A stretch of DNA of 44,480 bases, taken from positions 1 through 44,480 of the IMG/VR virus record IMGVR_UViG_3300009151_004681. One strand, written 5' to 3'. Shown here piece after piece: positions 26,501 through 36,700 of the stretch. The notes beneath the pieces are model-generated. The model was not told where the DNA came from. It did no database searches and worked only from the letters and a program-made list of their open reading frames with translations. Made by a program: the position numbers and the translations under genes. Positions within the stretch are counted from its first letter, which is position 1. Each line of letters opens with the position of its first letter. Source of the stretch: a virus.

Positions 26501-29500
26501 ACGTCAACTCTGCCATAAGCATATACTGTGTTTGCGCCCGGAGCACTAATATACATCCATCGTTCATTCAAACTCATTGTTACAGCATATCCAAATTCTG
26601 TTGATCCGAAGTTTTGATCAGGTGCAGTCAATAACTGTAACTGTTCGAAAACATTACTAGCTGAGTTGCGATAAATTACTGCTGCATATCCTTGATTATT
26701 ATTGCTGGAACTTGCACCAGCAACACTCCAGGTATTGGTTCCAGTATCAACGGCATTGCCATATCCTTTAGTACCGGTTGCTCCTAGTGTTAATAAAGTA
26801 TTTTCAGCATAATTACCCTGATTGTCTGTGAGATAAGTGTAAATTGCCCCGGTATTGTTATAACCTGACATTCCAACTAGAGCTGCTGTATGATTAACCG
26901 ATTGTGCTACAGCAGATCCAAATTTTGCTCCGGTTGGTAAGTCTGCTGGTTGCAATGATGTCCGTGTGTCAAATGGTTGTTGTTTCTCTAGGACCTCCCA
27001 ATGTCCAAACCCATTATTATCGACCCAGGCACGCGCACCTGGAAGCAAATCAGTTGAATATGGTAAATTCGCAACATCACTTGCTTGTGCTACACGTTGA
27101 GTCTGAAGAAAATATGCAAGCCCTTGACCGGTTATAGTAACCGCTGCTTGCAAATCAATAACAACGGCTCCAACTGATGGGACAGCCAATACCCGATAAA
27201 CGCCATTTGCAGTACCATCGACGAACTTTAAAATTATTATATCATTAACTGCAAGTAGTGGATCCGTAGTAAAAACCACTGTGCTTGTTCCATTTAGATT
27301 GCTACTAATCTCGGCAATAAAGCCAGGTACAGCCACGCAGCGATATATATTCCAATCATATTCATTACTTTTAGCTGCCCATACTGTGGTACCAACACCA
27401 ATGGTACTAATAACTCCCGGTGCTAATCCAAGCTGTCCTTGTATAGAAAAAACTGTAATATCAACGTCATCGATATTCACATAACCGGCCGATGGTAATG
27501 CTGTGTCGGTTGGTACTGTAAATGTGGTGGGCAAGAAATTTGGAGATGTAAGTTTATAACTTTCTCTCCATACTTCATTTAGCAATATTGGCTGATCTGC
27601 GAGTGTTGATTCTCCAGGATTAATTAACTGTACTAGAGATGGGTCTGAACGAAGCAATGCTTCATTAAGTCTAAATTCGACAAAACTTTGATTAGCATTG
27701 GCTCCATATACTGCCCGCTGTATAGCCCAGTTTTCCCAAACATCATACTCGGCTACTTCTTTAGCAAGTTGTGCATTGGCGAACAGATCTATACTGAGTT
27801 TTGTTCCTTTGCTTTTTAGGAATTGCTGATACACATTTACTTGACTTACATCGTCGAGATTTAACGAAGTCATGTATGTTCTTGGTCTAAATCCAATTAA
27901 GCCATAACTTAATAAATCATTGTCTAATTCTAAATTAGCAGCATTAACATTATAGCTATTGGCTAATTGATTAGCTTTATTTGGAATATTAGCAAGTAAT
28001 CCGCGCTGTATTTTAGTATAATCGCTCTTAACCCAATCGCTAAATTTAAAATTAGCACTAGGTTGTACAATGTTCTGTGCTGACCAATAATTGTTTTTAT
28101 AGCTAACAATTTCTCCCTTGGCATACTTCCTAATAGGTTGCCATTCTGTTACTGTAGTATCATCGTTTAATATAAATCCCTGTGCATCTAGTTGACCATT
28201 CCAATCAGCACTAACTGTTGCAATTACATTTATTCTACCTTGTCTTGCTCCGGTAACAGGAGAATATATCAAGTCATTGAATATACTTACATTATCTAAT
28301 ACTACCATGCTTTCGTAACTAACAAATTTCAAATCAAGATATGAAATTGTCTGTGCAGATGCTGTAGAAACAGTGAAGGTATTTTCGTCTCTAACCACAA
28401 TAAGATCACGAGCAGGTACTGTAGTTCTATTTTGATCAAGCACAAGATTTTCTTGTGTCATTAACACTATACTATCAACAATAGCTTGTGATTTTATTGC
28501 GGTTAGCGCACCTGCTGCTGGATTAAGACCTATAATACTTCCGTCACTCCATCCTTGATTGGCCCAATATAAAAATTCTTGTGCCATTTGATTCCAATCA
28601 AGTGCGTGGCCGTTTTCAACACCATCAAACATTAATCCTTGTCTTGATAGCAATGCGCCATAACTTAATAGGAAATCTACGACCATGGTGGCATTTGCTA
28701 ATACATAACCATACGGAACCTGTGTGACAACATCGCTATATTGTGTCGGTACGGTAACAGATTCTCCGCCGGTACTTATTGTAGTCTTCAGGCCACCCGG
28801 ACGACTGGTAAGAATCTCAAAATAAGGATTAGTTATGCTATAACCTAGTACTCTATATCCATCACCAGCATTTTGTATAATAACCGCACTGTAAATTATA
28901 CGCTCAAATGGTTGATTCTTGTATAATAATAAATTATAACTTTCATCTGGTAGCAATAGACTACTATTTTGACTATTGGGGCTGGATTTTTCTGTATATA
29001 TTTTGAGATATTGTTTGTCTGTAAATGTGCCCATGCGATAACATAATCTTACATCTAAGCTGGCTAAGTCGGCTGCTAATTTTGCAGAGCTATCGCGGCC
29101 CGATACTTGATTATAATCAACTATCCAATCAATGTAGCTGGCCTTGCTAACTCCACTACCATATACTTGAATACCATTGGCATCAAGACGATAACGATCG
29201 TTGTAAAGATATTGATTATAATCTAAATTATATTTGTAAAGATCTCGGTCAGCAAATAGACTGAAGAATTCTGCTGGTCGAGTTAGCGCCAATAAGCGCA
29301 TGATTGCAAATGGATAGCTACTGCTCTTAATCCAGCTGGCTTCGACTGGGCCACCATCACCAAATACCCAACTTTTACGAAATTGTGAAGAATCATACAC
29401 ACCAACCACGCTGTTAAATGGGCTTAGTAGTTGTCCTTCTGTGCCAGTTGGAATAACATCGGTTAATCTTGGTCTTGCATACTGTGGTAAGATATATGTG

Positions 29501-32500
29501 CCGGCAGGGTCGGCAACAAGACCAAGTGCTAGATCATCCCATAACACCAAGTTATCTTGTGTGTATGGTCCCGGACCATATACATCTATCCACCAGGTGG
29601 GTATCTGACTAAAACCTAGCATCTGCCACGGGGTACGTTGCGGACTGTCTGTATCGTAGAAATAATTATAGATACCGCGCCAAGCACCCAATAATGGTGT
29701 TTCTCCAATACTTGTGTCGCCAGTTAAACGATTGCCAGCTGCACTATAATTCCAAGTAAATTCATTACTGGCGATATAATTCTGTGTAGAATAATTTAAT
29801 TTATTCCAGCCTATCCAACTTAGAAAATCTGTTGATAATATCTCGTTTATTTCAGACAACGAATAGTCTGTGGTACGAAACTGTCCAGGTATGACTTCTG
29901 TCGCAGGCAATGGTATGGCGGAACGAATTTTAAGATTATTAAATATACGGGTTTCAAACTCTAATAAAATCTGATCTCGTATATCACTAAATGCAACTGT
30001 GATACTGCCATCATGGCCACGGATAACTACCGTGGGATTTACATAGGTATCATCTACAAAAATTTCTGGCTTATATGCAGGATATAAGCCTAACTTGGTA
30101 GGAGTATTAGGTACGTAATTACCATAAGTTGCTGCATATTCTTGTATGGTAATTACATCTCCAACTACTAGCGGAATAGTGATTGTAAGTCGCGGTCCAT
30201 CTGTAGACACGATATAATCATAATTTAATGCCAACAATACGTCATTTACATACACCAACAACCCTTGATAGTTTGATGCGGTAAAATCATAAGTTGTTGT
30301 TAGATCAAATACTGGTGTTGATATTGCGGTATATGTCGTAACCGTTTGGGTATTGGTCGACCCAACAGGCAACATGTCACTCCAATAAAATGAATTTAAA
30401 TTTGATTTACCATCATTTATATCTGAAAATGCAGAGGTTAAAATACCAGCCACTGTCTCATCGCTATAATCGTTACGGATCACATTATCCAATAATTGAT
30501 TTTTAAATTTAATGTATTCTCTACTGTTGAAATCAAGTGCAGCAAAGATATTGTATTCTTTGCTACGCATAAAATAGCCAGCCATTGTCATCGGCGCACT
30601 TTGTTGCAGGATATTCATACCGTACGGTATGATGTCGCCGAGGTCACGTGTGTTGTTTGCTCCGTTAATTGGACCGGAGATAGCTAATAGATTCTCCCCT
30701 ATGGTTTCGTAGTGAGCGCGGATAGTGCCAAGACTAAGCACTGGACTATTTTGATTTAATGGATTATTTTCAAGATTAACTGGTACTTGATAGAATCCTA
30801 CACCGCTTGTCTGGTCACTTATTGCTGCTACTTCTATGATATCGCCGGGCACATAGATATCTAATAATGTTATAGTTGTAACAGTATTGGTACGTGCAAC
30901 CGTATATCGGCTTGGATTTACAAATACCGATCCGGCATATAATTGTATGGCTGGAACACTGGTGTTATCATTCGTTCTAATATCCAGTCGCAACGGGCCA
31001 CCATCATAGCTAAATCTAAACTGTTGACGTATCTTACTTTTTTCTATAGCAGGTTGCCAACCAATCTCTTTAATAAATGATATACGATTACTGTATTGTC
31101 TAACAACACCTTCACTAATATTTTCTACACTGCTAACACTATCAATTACATAAACAAATGTATCAGTGTATAGATTATTGGCAAAAACAATATCACCGAT
31201 GTTGTTTAGACTTAGATATTTTAATGCAAACCCTAAAACGGGATCAACTGTACCTGATGCAGTTGCATAGGAAAATAACTTGCTGCCAACAAATGTGCTG
31301 CTTGGATATTTGTCTTTATTACTAAAACTAATACCGCTAATATCGTATATATTAAACAACGGTGCTTGATTAACACTAATTTTTTGTTGTGCATTAATCC
31401 ATTCAACACCATCATACCAAAAACTCTTACCTTGTACTGTATCTCCAGCAAGGCATACTATAACCTGGTCTATTAGCACATCTGAATCTGCTGCCAGAAC
31501 TAAATTTATAATAGGTTGTGCAATTAATGGTGGCACAGTGTCTGGTACAATAAATGTAACTTCATATATCTTGTTTCGTACTGCAGGATTCGTGTCGGCA
31601 GCAAATATCACTCTTGTGCCACTTACAAATGTATATCCATCTGTACTATATCCAATCGATCCATTGATATTACTTAAAGCATCAGTACTAGAAAAATCGA
31701 TTATATCGATTGGTTGTTTTCCTTGTGTACCGTAATCATATAATCGAGTGCCGGCACGGTATTCTAATATAGGACGACGACCACGAAACGCATTATCAAC
31801 AACCGGATTAGTGTTATTATAGGTTGCTGATGCATTAATAATATCAATGTGGAACCAGCGATTACTACGTGTCCACGAATTTAAATCCGGGCTGGCACGA
31901 TTAATAGTAAGATAATCAGGTACCATTGGTATATTAAGACTTGAATAATCAGTTATGCTCTGCACATAGATTTCTGGAGTTACAAAATCATCCACTGACA
32001 ATAGTTTAATTGCTGTACCAACTCCTTCGATATAATATGTTTGTCCTTGATAGATTGCAGGAGTTACTGCTCCGATAAATCGTACTTTTAATCCATTGGA
32101 AAAGACCACACCATTTGGACTTGTGTAGTTTTTTTGTCCTATGATTTCATCTATGTCAAGGATATCTGAACTTGTCTGATCGATTAAGCGTATTCTGCCG
32201 AAGATTTCTGGATCAGTTCCATCTTGATAATATAATGTATTTTGTATCGCCGACAACAATGGTATCTGTTCAAAGTATCCTTCGGCATTTTTATACCAAT
32301 TGGTGCTAGAATATTGCGTACCGTAGTTAATACTGAATTTTTCAAGATTATTAACCGATTCAACACTGTTAAGTACCATGTATGGTAATCCGTCAGCATC
32401 ATACACATATCGTATCTGCCATACACTATATCGTTGTGCTTGACTATCGATATTCGTAACTTGATCAAATAGTGTAGTATCAAATGTGCCCGGTAATCCT

Positions 32501-33798
32501 GGAGTGGCTGTTGGCGGCAATGGATCAAACTGTGTGGTTATTTGCCAACCACCATCCTCCGGATCAGCAATAGGATTAAGGAATATAATAGTTTTACCAT
32601 TAAGTTCGGTTATGCCGTCGATGCTACCATTTTCTTCTAAAAAAGGAGCCACATATACATTATTGATTTGATTAAACTTTAAGGTTGGAACTACAAGATT
32701 AACCACACCACCAGCAATTACAGGAAGGGTATAATAAAAATTCTGTGCTGTGCTTGCCGGTACGTTGAATTGAACTATACCAAGATCTTCGCCGTTGTTA
32801 ATAACGCCAAGCACATCTCTACTACTGATATTTGGTGCTGTTGGTAATCTACCATTTACGCCTGGTGTTGTTTGTATCCAAAATCCCGGTCCGGTTCCGG
32901 CTGTACCATCGACTATATTTAGAACACCATTCATGTTCATTTCTGTATCACTTGTATAATACAAGGTGTCGGGTGCATCTTGGGGAACAACAAAAGTTAC
33001 TGTTTGCTCGAATGCTCCATTGTTAGTAACTCCAAGATCGTATGTTTGCCCTTGTCCAAGTACAGGTGCAGTTTTAATATAAAATCTGTAAGCACCACGC
33101 AGGCTCAAGTCAAACGCATAAGTGTTGCCGCGCACAAGAGTTAGCGTAGGATTATTAATATAATCTATTACGTATGCAGAATTACCGGCATTTGTTACAC
33201 GATAGTTAACATCTTCTTTGGCATTTTGGGCTACAGTAAATGAATAGTTGCCCTGACGTACTAATGTTAGTGTTGGATTAGTTCCCGTTGCGCCCGAAAA
33301 CGTGTAAACACCATTTGCTCGTGTCACAACAAAATTATCTGTACTCGGTACATTTTCCGAAAATACATCGACACTATCTGGACCATTTGGCAACCAATAG
33401 TATTGACTATAGTTTACGAATTTATCAAAATCTACAAACGGATCCCATGTATAATACTCGCTGGTATACAGTCGATCAGCACGAGTTGTTAAACTACCTT
33501 GTAATGCCAGAGCATCTGTAATACCTGGATATGTTATAGCATCGGCTATATCGGTAGAGTCAGGTTTTGTAATTATAACACCCGGTTCTAATTGATAATT
33601 GGCGCGAGTATCTGTAGTTTCTTTTACATAGTTATCGTTAGGATTTATTCCCGGACCAATTGCGCGGCCAACAAATCCTTGTATCTTTTTAAAATTTGGT
33701 TCTTGTACAAGTTGATCTAATGTTGCAGATAAAAATTGTCGATTTACTGGTGTTTGAAATATCTCAGGTAAAAAATCTACTGTACGAGTTCTTGCCAT
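20533..33798 (-). CDS. Giant multidomain tail/baseplate structural protein (4421 residues)
   Basis: Follows gp6 with a one-base TAATG overlap and GGAG 8 bases before its ATG. The N-terminus (MARTRTVDFLPEIFQTP, then YTWDPFVDFDKFVNYSQYYW near residue 115) is of a type I associate with giant structural proteins of aquatic myoviruses, and occupies the place of T4 gp7. Visible domains: many T7-fibre-like attachment modules (for example near DNA 30200, 26400, 25900, 25550, 21000 and 20800); seven FG-GAP-like blades at about residues 2285-3090; two copies of a FlgK-hook-like fold (TVTGLAAAINAASIPNV near 2890, and AAFVAAITAASVPYV near 3985); and Gly-rich GSGYT/GSGYS repeats near 3770-3830. No signal peptide or enzyme motif. 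Likely a baseplate-periphery or fibre scaffold. The frame ends at an in-frame TGA with related sequence beyond. Confidence 0.85.
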   Translation of the reverse strand: MARTRTVDFLPEIFQTPVNRQFLSATLDQLVQEPNFKKIQGFVGRAIGPGINPNDNYVKETTDTRANYQLEPGVIITKPDSTDIADAITYPGITDALALQGSLTTRADRLYTSEYYTWDPFVDFDKFVNYSQYYWLPNGPDSVDVFSENVPSTDNFVVTRANGVYTFSGATGTNPTLTLVRQGNYSFTVAQNAKEDVNYRVTNAGNSAYVIDYINNPTLTLVRGNTYAFDLSLRGAYRFYIKTAPVLGQGQTYDLGVTNNGAFEQTVTFVVPQDAPDTLYYTSDTEMNMNGVLNIVDGTAGTGPGFWIQTTPGVNGRLPTAPNISSRDVLGVINNGEDLGIVQFNVPASTAQNFYYTLPVIAGGVVNLVVPTLKFNQINNVYVAPFLEENGSIDGITELNGKTIIFLNPIADPEDGGWQITTQFDPLPPTATPGLPGTFDTTLFDQVTNIDSQAQRYSVWQIRYVYDADGLPYMVLNSVESVNNLEKFSINYGTQYSSTNWYKNAEGYFEQIPLLSAIQNTLYYQDGTDPEIFGRIRLIDQTSSDILDIDEIIGQKNYTSPNGVVFSNGLKVRFIGAVTPAIYQGQTYYIEGVGTAIKLLSVDDFVTPEIYVQSITDYSSLNIPMVPDYLTINRASPDLNSWTRSNRWFHIDIINASATYNNTNPVVDNAFRGRRPILEYRAGTRLYDYGTQGKQPIDIIDFSSTDALSNINGSIGYSTDGYTFVSGTRVIFAADTNPAVRNKIYEVTFIVPDTVPPLIAQPIINLVLAADSDVLIDQVIVCLAGDTVQGKSFWYDGVEWINAQQKISVNQAPLFNIYDISGISFSNKDKYPSSTFVGSKLFSYATASGTVDPVLGFALKYLSLNNIGDIVFANNLYTDTFVYVIDSVSSVENISEGVVRQYSNRISFIKEIGWQPAIEKSKIRQQFRFSYDGGPLRLDIRTNDNTSVPAIQLYAGSVFVNPSRYTVARTNTVTTITLLDIYVPGDIIEVAAISDQTSGVGFYQVPVNLENNPLNQNSPVLSLGTIRAHYETIGENLLAISGPINGANNTRDLGDIIPYGMNILQQSAPMTMAGYFMRSKEYNIFAALDFNSREYIKFKNQLLDNVIRNDYSDETVAGILTSAFSDINDGKSNLNSFYWSDMLPVGSTNTQTVTTYTAISTPVFDLTTTYDFTASNYQGLLVYVNDVLLALNYDYIVSTDGPRLTITIPLVVGDVITIQEYAATYGNYVPNTPTKLGLYPAYKPEIFVDDTYVNPTVVIRGHDGSITVAFSDIRDQILLEFETRIFNNLKIRSAIPLPATEVIPGQFRTTDYSLSEINEILSTDFLSWIGWNKLNYSTQNYIASNEFTWNYSAAGNRLTGDTSIGETPLLGAWRGIYNYFYDTDSPQRTPWQMLGFSQIPTWWIDVYGPGPYTQDNLVLWDDLALGLVADPAGTYILPQYARPRLTDVIPTGTEGQLLSPFNSVVGVYDSSQFRKSWVFGDGGPVEASWIKSSSYPFAIMRLLALTRPAEFFSLFADRDLYKYNLDYNQYLYNDRYRLDANGIQVYGSGVSKASYIDWIVDYNQVSGRDSSAKLAADLASLDVRLCYRMGTFTDKQYLKIYTEKSSPNSQNSSLLLPDESYNLLLYKNQPFERIIYSAVIIQNAGDGYRVLGYSITNPYFEILTSRPGGLKTTISTGGESVTVPTQYSDVVTQVPYGYVLANATMVVDFLLSYGALLSRQGLMFDGVENGHALDWNQMAQEFLYWANQGWSDGSIIGLNPAAGALTAIKSQAIVDSIVLMTQENLVLDQNRTTVPARDLIVVRDENTFTVSTASAQTISYLDLKFVSYESMVVLDNVSIFNDLIYSPVTGARQGRINVIATVSADWNGQLDAQGFILNDDTTVTEWQPIRKYAKGEIVSYKNNYWSAQNIVQPSANFKFSDWVKSDYTKIQRGLLANIPNKANQLANSYNVNAANLELDNDLLSYGLIGFRPRTYMTSLNLDDVSQVNVYQQFLKSKGTKLSIDLFANAQLAKEVAEYDVWENWAIQRAVYGANANQSFVEFRLNEALLRSDPSLVQLINPGESTLADQPILLNEVWRESYKLTSPNFLPTTFTVPTDTALPSAGYVNIDDVDITVFSIQGQLGLAPGVISTIGVGTTVWAAKSNEYDWNIYRCVAVPGFIAEISSNLNGTSTVVFTTDPLLAVNDIIILKFVDGTANGVYRVLAVPSVGAVVIDLQAAVTITGQGLAYFLQTQRVAQASDVANLPYSTDLLPGARAWVDNNGFGHWEVLEKQQPFDTRTSLQPADLPTGAKFGSAVAQSVNHTAALVGMSGYNNTGAIYTYLTDNQGNYAENTLLTLGATGTKGYGNAVDTGTNTWSVAGASSSNNNQGYAAVIYRNSASNVFEQLQLLTAPDQNFGSTEFGYAVTMSLNERWMYISAPGANTVYAYGRVDVDDNQTVTYTSTGYTSFYNYADTIEISNDAQLNVVVNNMLQILNVDYSVSATDVIFNSAPVANLPIIIRRRSSYQLDQESYYNILQNSTSGVGTGAEFTIDRTRGVYNVSLTAGGTNYAVANTITILAATVDGGTSPANNITITITSIGAGGSITGFTKSGSGVSNTTIFAIDPYLYTVTNIYSFTVTVDGVLQRPHIDYDFNSDSALYAMEIVFVTVPAAGATIIVSARSYFENISALKVPGLPANARFGSSVSTTTDGRQVIIGCSNDTVSATNSAGSIYAIDRSVSRYIINTPTQLTYAMPANFVNPVAVLLNNQFLTNDAQIMNGQFAVVGTDVVLSNSVTLAVGDILEIESNIFTLVQKIPANVPAAGALFGAATDVCSRNCSIYVGSPGDSSILSGAGSVERHINQARLFGVITSTIANPVLNNGDTIRINNTAVAVPNSPNQTVTGLAAAINAASIPNVMASVSAGLLTISVIDNKAADEFNKLSVLPGTVGTAFAALGFKEYTYAQTLISPRVDYYAKFGSAVFIDSSAVNLVVGAPGGNVYTPLTFDQGTTYFDDSSTSFFSVIVQSGAVYTFDYLPSATPSITNPGNLVFGQQIYDSELKELDQWGSSLNYTSGRLLVGSPGYDNIDDSTANYGRVGIFDNTTQTSAWAVIHTQQPVVDVQLLDSIYMYDRLLSAKTQYFDFFNPLQGKILGAARQNIDFLGAVDPAKYNTGAVNNNGNYWAQDRVGQIWWDTNSARFIDPNQDDIVYASRRWGQLFPGSRIEIYQWVASSTPPSQYAGIGTPLSTTRYTVLSRLGSNGIISTNYYFWVTGIDTVNSAAGKTLSTVGIARYIENPKSSGIPYIAALDASTIAIYNGLEFISAQDTILHIEYDKKLNSDNIHIEYELVTDGRPSSFISTGLYRKLQDSFCGVNTTGAKVPDPNLSDAEKIGVQFRPRQTMFVDRYVALQNYLTRVNAIIKQYPMAESRTFTLLNSSEPEPNSASGAWNKRLANLEELSYQNLKIVPIGYNYLIVSDSSNNGLWAIYTVIIANAVTGEKTTQLLRVQTYDTRNYWNYINWYLPGYNSSIKPVAQVATYSALDTISVPVGSSVKVTANAQGKYEIYLRTLIGWDRVGLEDGTIAFSAELWDYSIGRFGFVIEVFDAQYFDKEPVIETRKIIQAINQELLIDDLAIERNRVLILMFNYILSESAAPQWLVKTSLIDVEHRIRELIPYQLYSRDNQEFVVDYIQEVKPYHVQIRELQLAYNGQDVYPGSLADFDNPAFYNADLEIPQYISPILLPYTASTAMGTGTNNFNSDTAADSTIWTKWPWTNWYNNYLLSIQDVNIVNTGSGYTEPPVVTVTGTCITPASMTAVINSVGKVVGVIITDAGSGYSTNATITFDGGNGAGASAVVVMGNGLIRSISTTIKYDRYQYVSTIIEWEPNIQYANGTEVRYANQVWSANFPFVIYQTTASAIYALDPVGGGINIAIGTTYAQVDSTATLGYAPFKRFLAGATIITGNDNTPGPFVVNDKFIISASAPGTPNTTAFVTATLLGTTPAAFVAAITAASVPYVIASINSNGAIVLEHTTGGIIILVNSIGTPIITAGFTNDITGVTSTKIGNGVVLSGFFSNPTVKITHSSTTFNTDQWLLVDPETLSGVDRTMGLYTPTVNQPGLSLPLLIDGVEYPGLQVKGVNYDQNSGFDVGNYDINPFDNLSYGPEGKPTYDPAILDAIYESSFVDPYLGTRATDVNIAGGEYIDVFSSYAPEELIPGSEFDTLDMRVYTTPGADWDRNGHGFNEIEFKFAYDTVANTTSFADAIQYPVQVVVSNQTSTDDLDLGTDYTVNWPDQIITIINGASNGDVIAVSVYGIGGGNQLFRNAYNGATIGNTVIVPVMYTAIQELAVFVNGVYTTDYTLTDLTNSQTQVLFGTTYTAADYVNLTAIGVTTVDSSTVAYSWSTPQTQYINGVTGVLTYTLTNAMIFTNPDNLFVTVNGIRA

Positions 33799-36700
33799 TA
33801 TATGACTCCGCTGCCAGGGGCAGTGCGTAAATTGGTGCTGGTCAACGCTTCGATTACTTCAACGCTGTTGATATTGGCTGCATTAACAAATATCTGGTTA
33901 GGTGCTGATCTAATTTCATATAGATCACCAAAACTCTTTTGTAGATTCAATGGTACCAGCACGACCGAACTAATGATACTACCCATCTGTGCATGTAGAT
34001 ATGCTGCCATTTCTGAAAAATAGAATGTATCTCCAAAGTCCCACTTATCTATGGTAAAATAATTATTCATATTGGCTATAACAAGATTCTTAATTTCACT
34101 CACACTTGCATTACTACCATATGCCTTTATAACCTTGATAGTGGCTTGCAACTCTTTTGCTGCTTTGGCACCAAATAGCGGTTTAAATTCTACTGAATTC
34201 ATTATCATTGTATCGGACAACATCTTATAGTTTTGCAATCCACTATATGTAGTTGTCAAAGAATTAATAGTAGGAGGTACTGGTTTGGGTACAGTATCAG
34301 TAATATCTTTTATATAATTTTGATATTGACTATAATATTCTCGTGTTACTACATATACGTCTATAATATTTGTTGTTCCAGGGTCTATTAGATTAGTTAA
34401 AGGACTATTATGTCTGTATTGAAAATACAAGTCTTGGCGACCAGTTCTGGCAATAAAATCATTGCGTAGAACTAGTGATCTAACTCCTGTTGTTGGATCG
34501 ATTACAAGTGTATAAAATAATTCCGCAGTATATGCATAAAATATTTGCCCATCAACATAGGTATTTTTAACAAGTTCGATCTCATTCATAGTAGCATATT
34601 CGGAATTAACTATACCGCTTTCAACTAATAGATAGCGTTCAAGATTATCAAAATCTACAGTTTTTTGTAAGAATACTAATTTAAAGTTTGAAGCAACATC
34701 TGGTGCCACTACTTCTGTGAAGAAATCCGGATCATCTGGCACACCATCACCATCGGAATCTTGAAATGATACTAACACTTGATAATCGTCAACATATCCA
34801 TCGCTTTCAACTGGCTGACCTACAATAGTAACATCGATGTCACTAGGAAAGGGTGCAGAAGAATCTGGAAGACTATTAGATTTTAATACTTTAATAAAAT
34901 CTTTAATTACTGTGCCGGTGCGTGAATCATATATGGCTTGATTGCTATAGAAGAAAAATCTAGTCTGTAACACGCTACCAAAAATATAATCTAATGCTCT
35001 TGCAGTTGTTGTATAGGTAATGCCGTCTGTGAGAAATTCTACCACCCAACTTGCATCACTGCCGACACCGGCAGTACTACCAGCATTTGTTTGGCTCCAG
35101 GCAGCACCTTGATCAAGATTAGTAGAAGTAATAAGATACCATGTACCAGGCACACCGGTGATAGTACCCAAGCTATCAAACCCTATACCAAAATTACGCT
35201 GCAATACAATTTGATCCAACATGCTTTTTTCAAATGCAGCTGGCAGATCTGTTATTAATAATGGAATTACTTGTGTGGCAATTGCGCCAGTTGGTATAAA
35301 ATTATTCAGTGCAATAGGGCCTGTACCATTTGATAAATTACCTAGACCTCGATTGGTACCATCACCTATTACTGCTGTTGGGCTTGCCCATAGTATTAAT
35401 TTTTCGTCTGCTCTAAGCGGAGTTCCGGCTTGTAATCTATTGTTTGAATCAAAGTAATAACCAACCGGTGGTATAAATTTTACCAATGATCCAACTTGGA
35501 TATATTTTTTATTATCGCTAGTATAGCTACCAACAGGGGCAGGTGCGCCAAGACTGTTTACAAAATATCCAGTAGTTTCATTTATTAAGGTAGTACTCTG
35601 ATTCCAAGTAATTGCAAGTGGTACAAGATCTGGTCGGGGAAAATTAGCATAATAAAACTGCTGCATTTGAGAAGCAGCCAAGAGTGGTTGTACTTGATTA
35701 ACAATAATATCATTGATCTCGTTTGTGGTTGCCCAAGTGAATAAGAATGTCGGTAAAGTATTTTCTTCATACAATGCACCATCACTACCAAAAATATTTG
35801 TGCTAGAATACTTGCCAGTGTTATCTACTAGATCTAGATATCTACTGGTACCGATGCTACTACGATTCAATGCTTTGCTTTTTATAATGCTGTTGTATGC
35901 AGTGAATGGAAAATTATTATAATCTTCGCCGTTGACCATACGATTTTGTGTATAATATCTAGCTGGCGCCCGTTGTTTGATTTCGTCTATAGTTTCTCTT
36001 GCTTGTGCATTAGATACTGGCTGTGTAATACCACAGGTAAATGTAATAGTTTCAAGTTGTCCGGTTCTGCTGACATAACTTATAGGCAAGCTAACTGCTT
36101 GCATTTCTTCAGGGTTGATGATATACTCGAGCCCGTTGCTGGCACGTACATAGTTACGGAACTGTCCAACTGGGATTTCGCTAAACACACCATCACCAAA
36201 ATTTAATGTGATCTGATCGTTGGTTCTGCTTGCAACAGAGAACAGCTTTCTTAAACGTGCGCCTTCCTGCACCGCTGCAGAGGTATATACGCTTTCAACA
36301 TACTGCCATTCAGATGCAATAGAACCAACATTATCTAATTGATATAACCAAATATCTTCGTTGTTGATACCTTCAATATTGATGTTAACAGTTCTGTTGC
36401 TTATGCGTTCTGTCAGATTGAAATCTTGATTCTGCAATGCACCTTGTTTGAATAAAAAGAAGTAGCCGGTATTAGCACTGGCAAATCCTAGTTGATCATT
36501 ACGAAATAACATATTAAATACGCCATTTGGTTTTGGTGCTGGCTCGTAGATAAATTCTTTGTTAAGTGCAGTACTTGTGACGGCTTCAAATGGCATGCTT
36601 ATACCATTAACTGTGGCGGTATATGGGATTACTGGCAAGTAGCCCGGAACCAAGTTAATACTATACTCGTCGGTGCGTACTCCTAATATGGTAGTACGAT

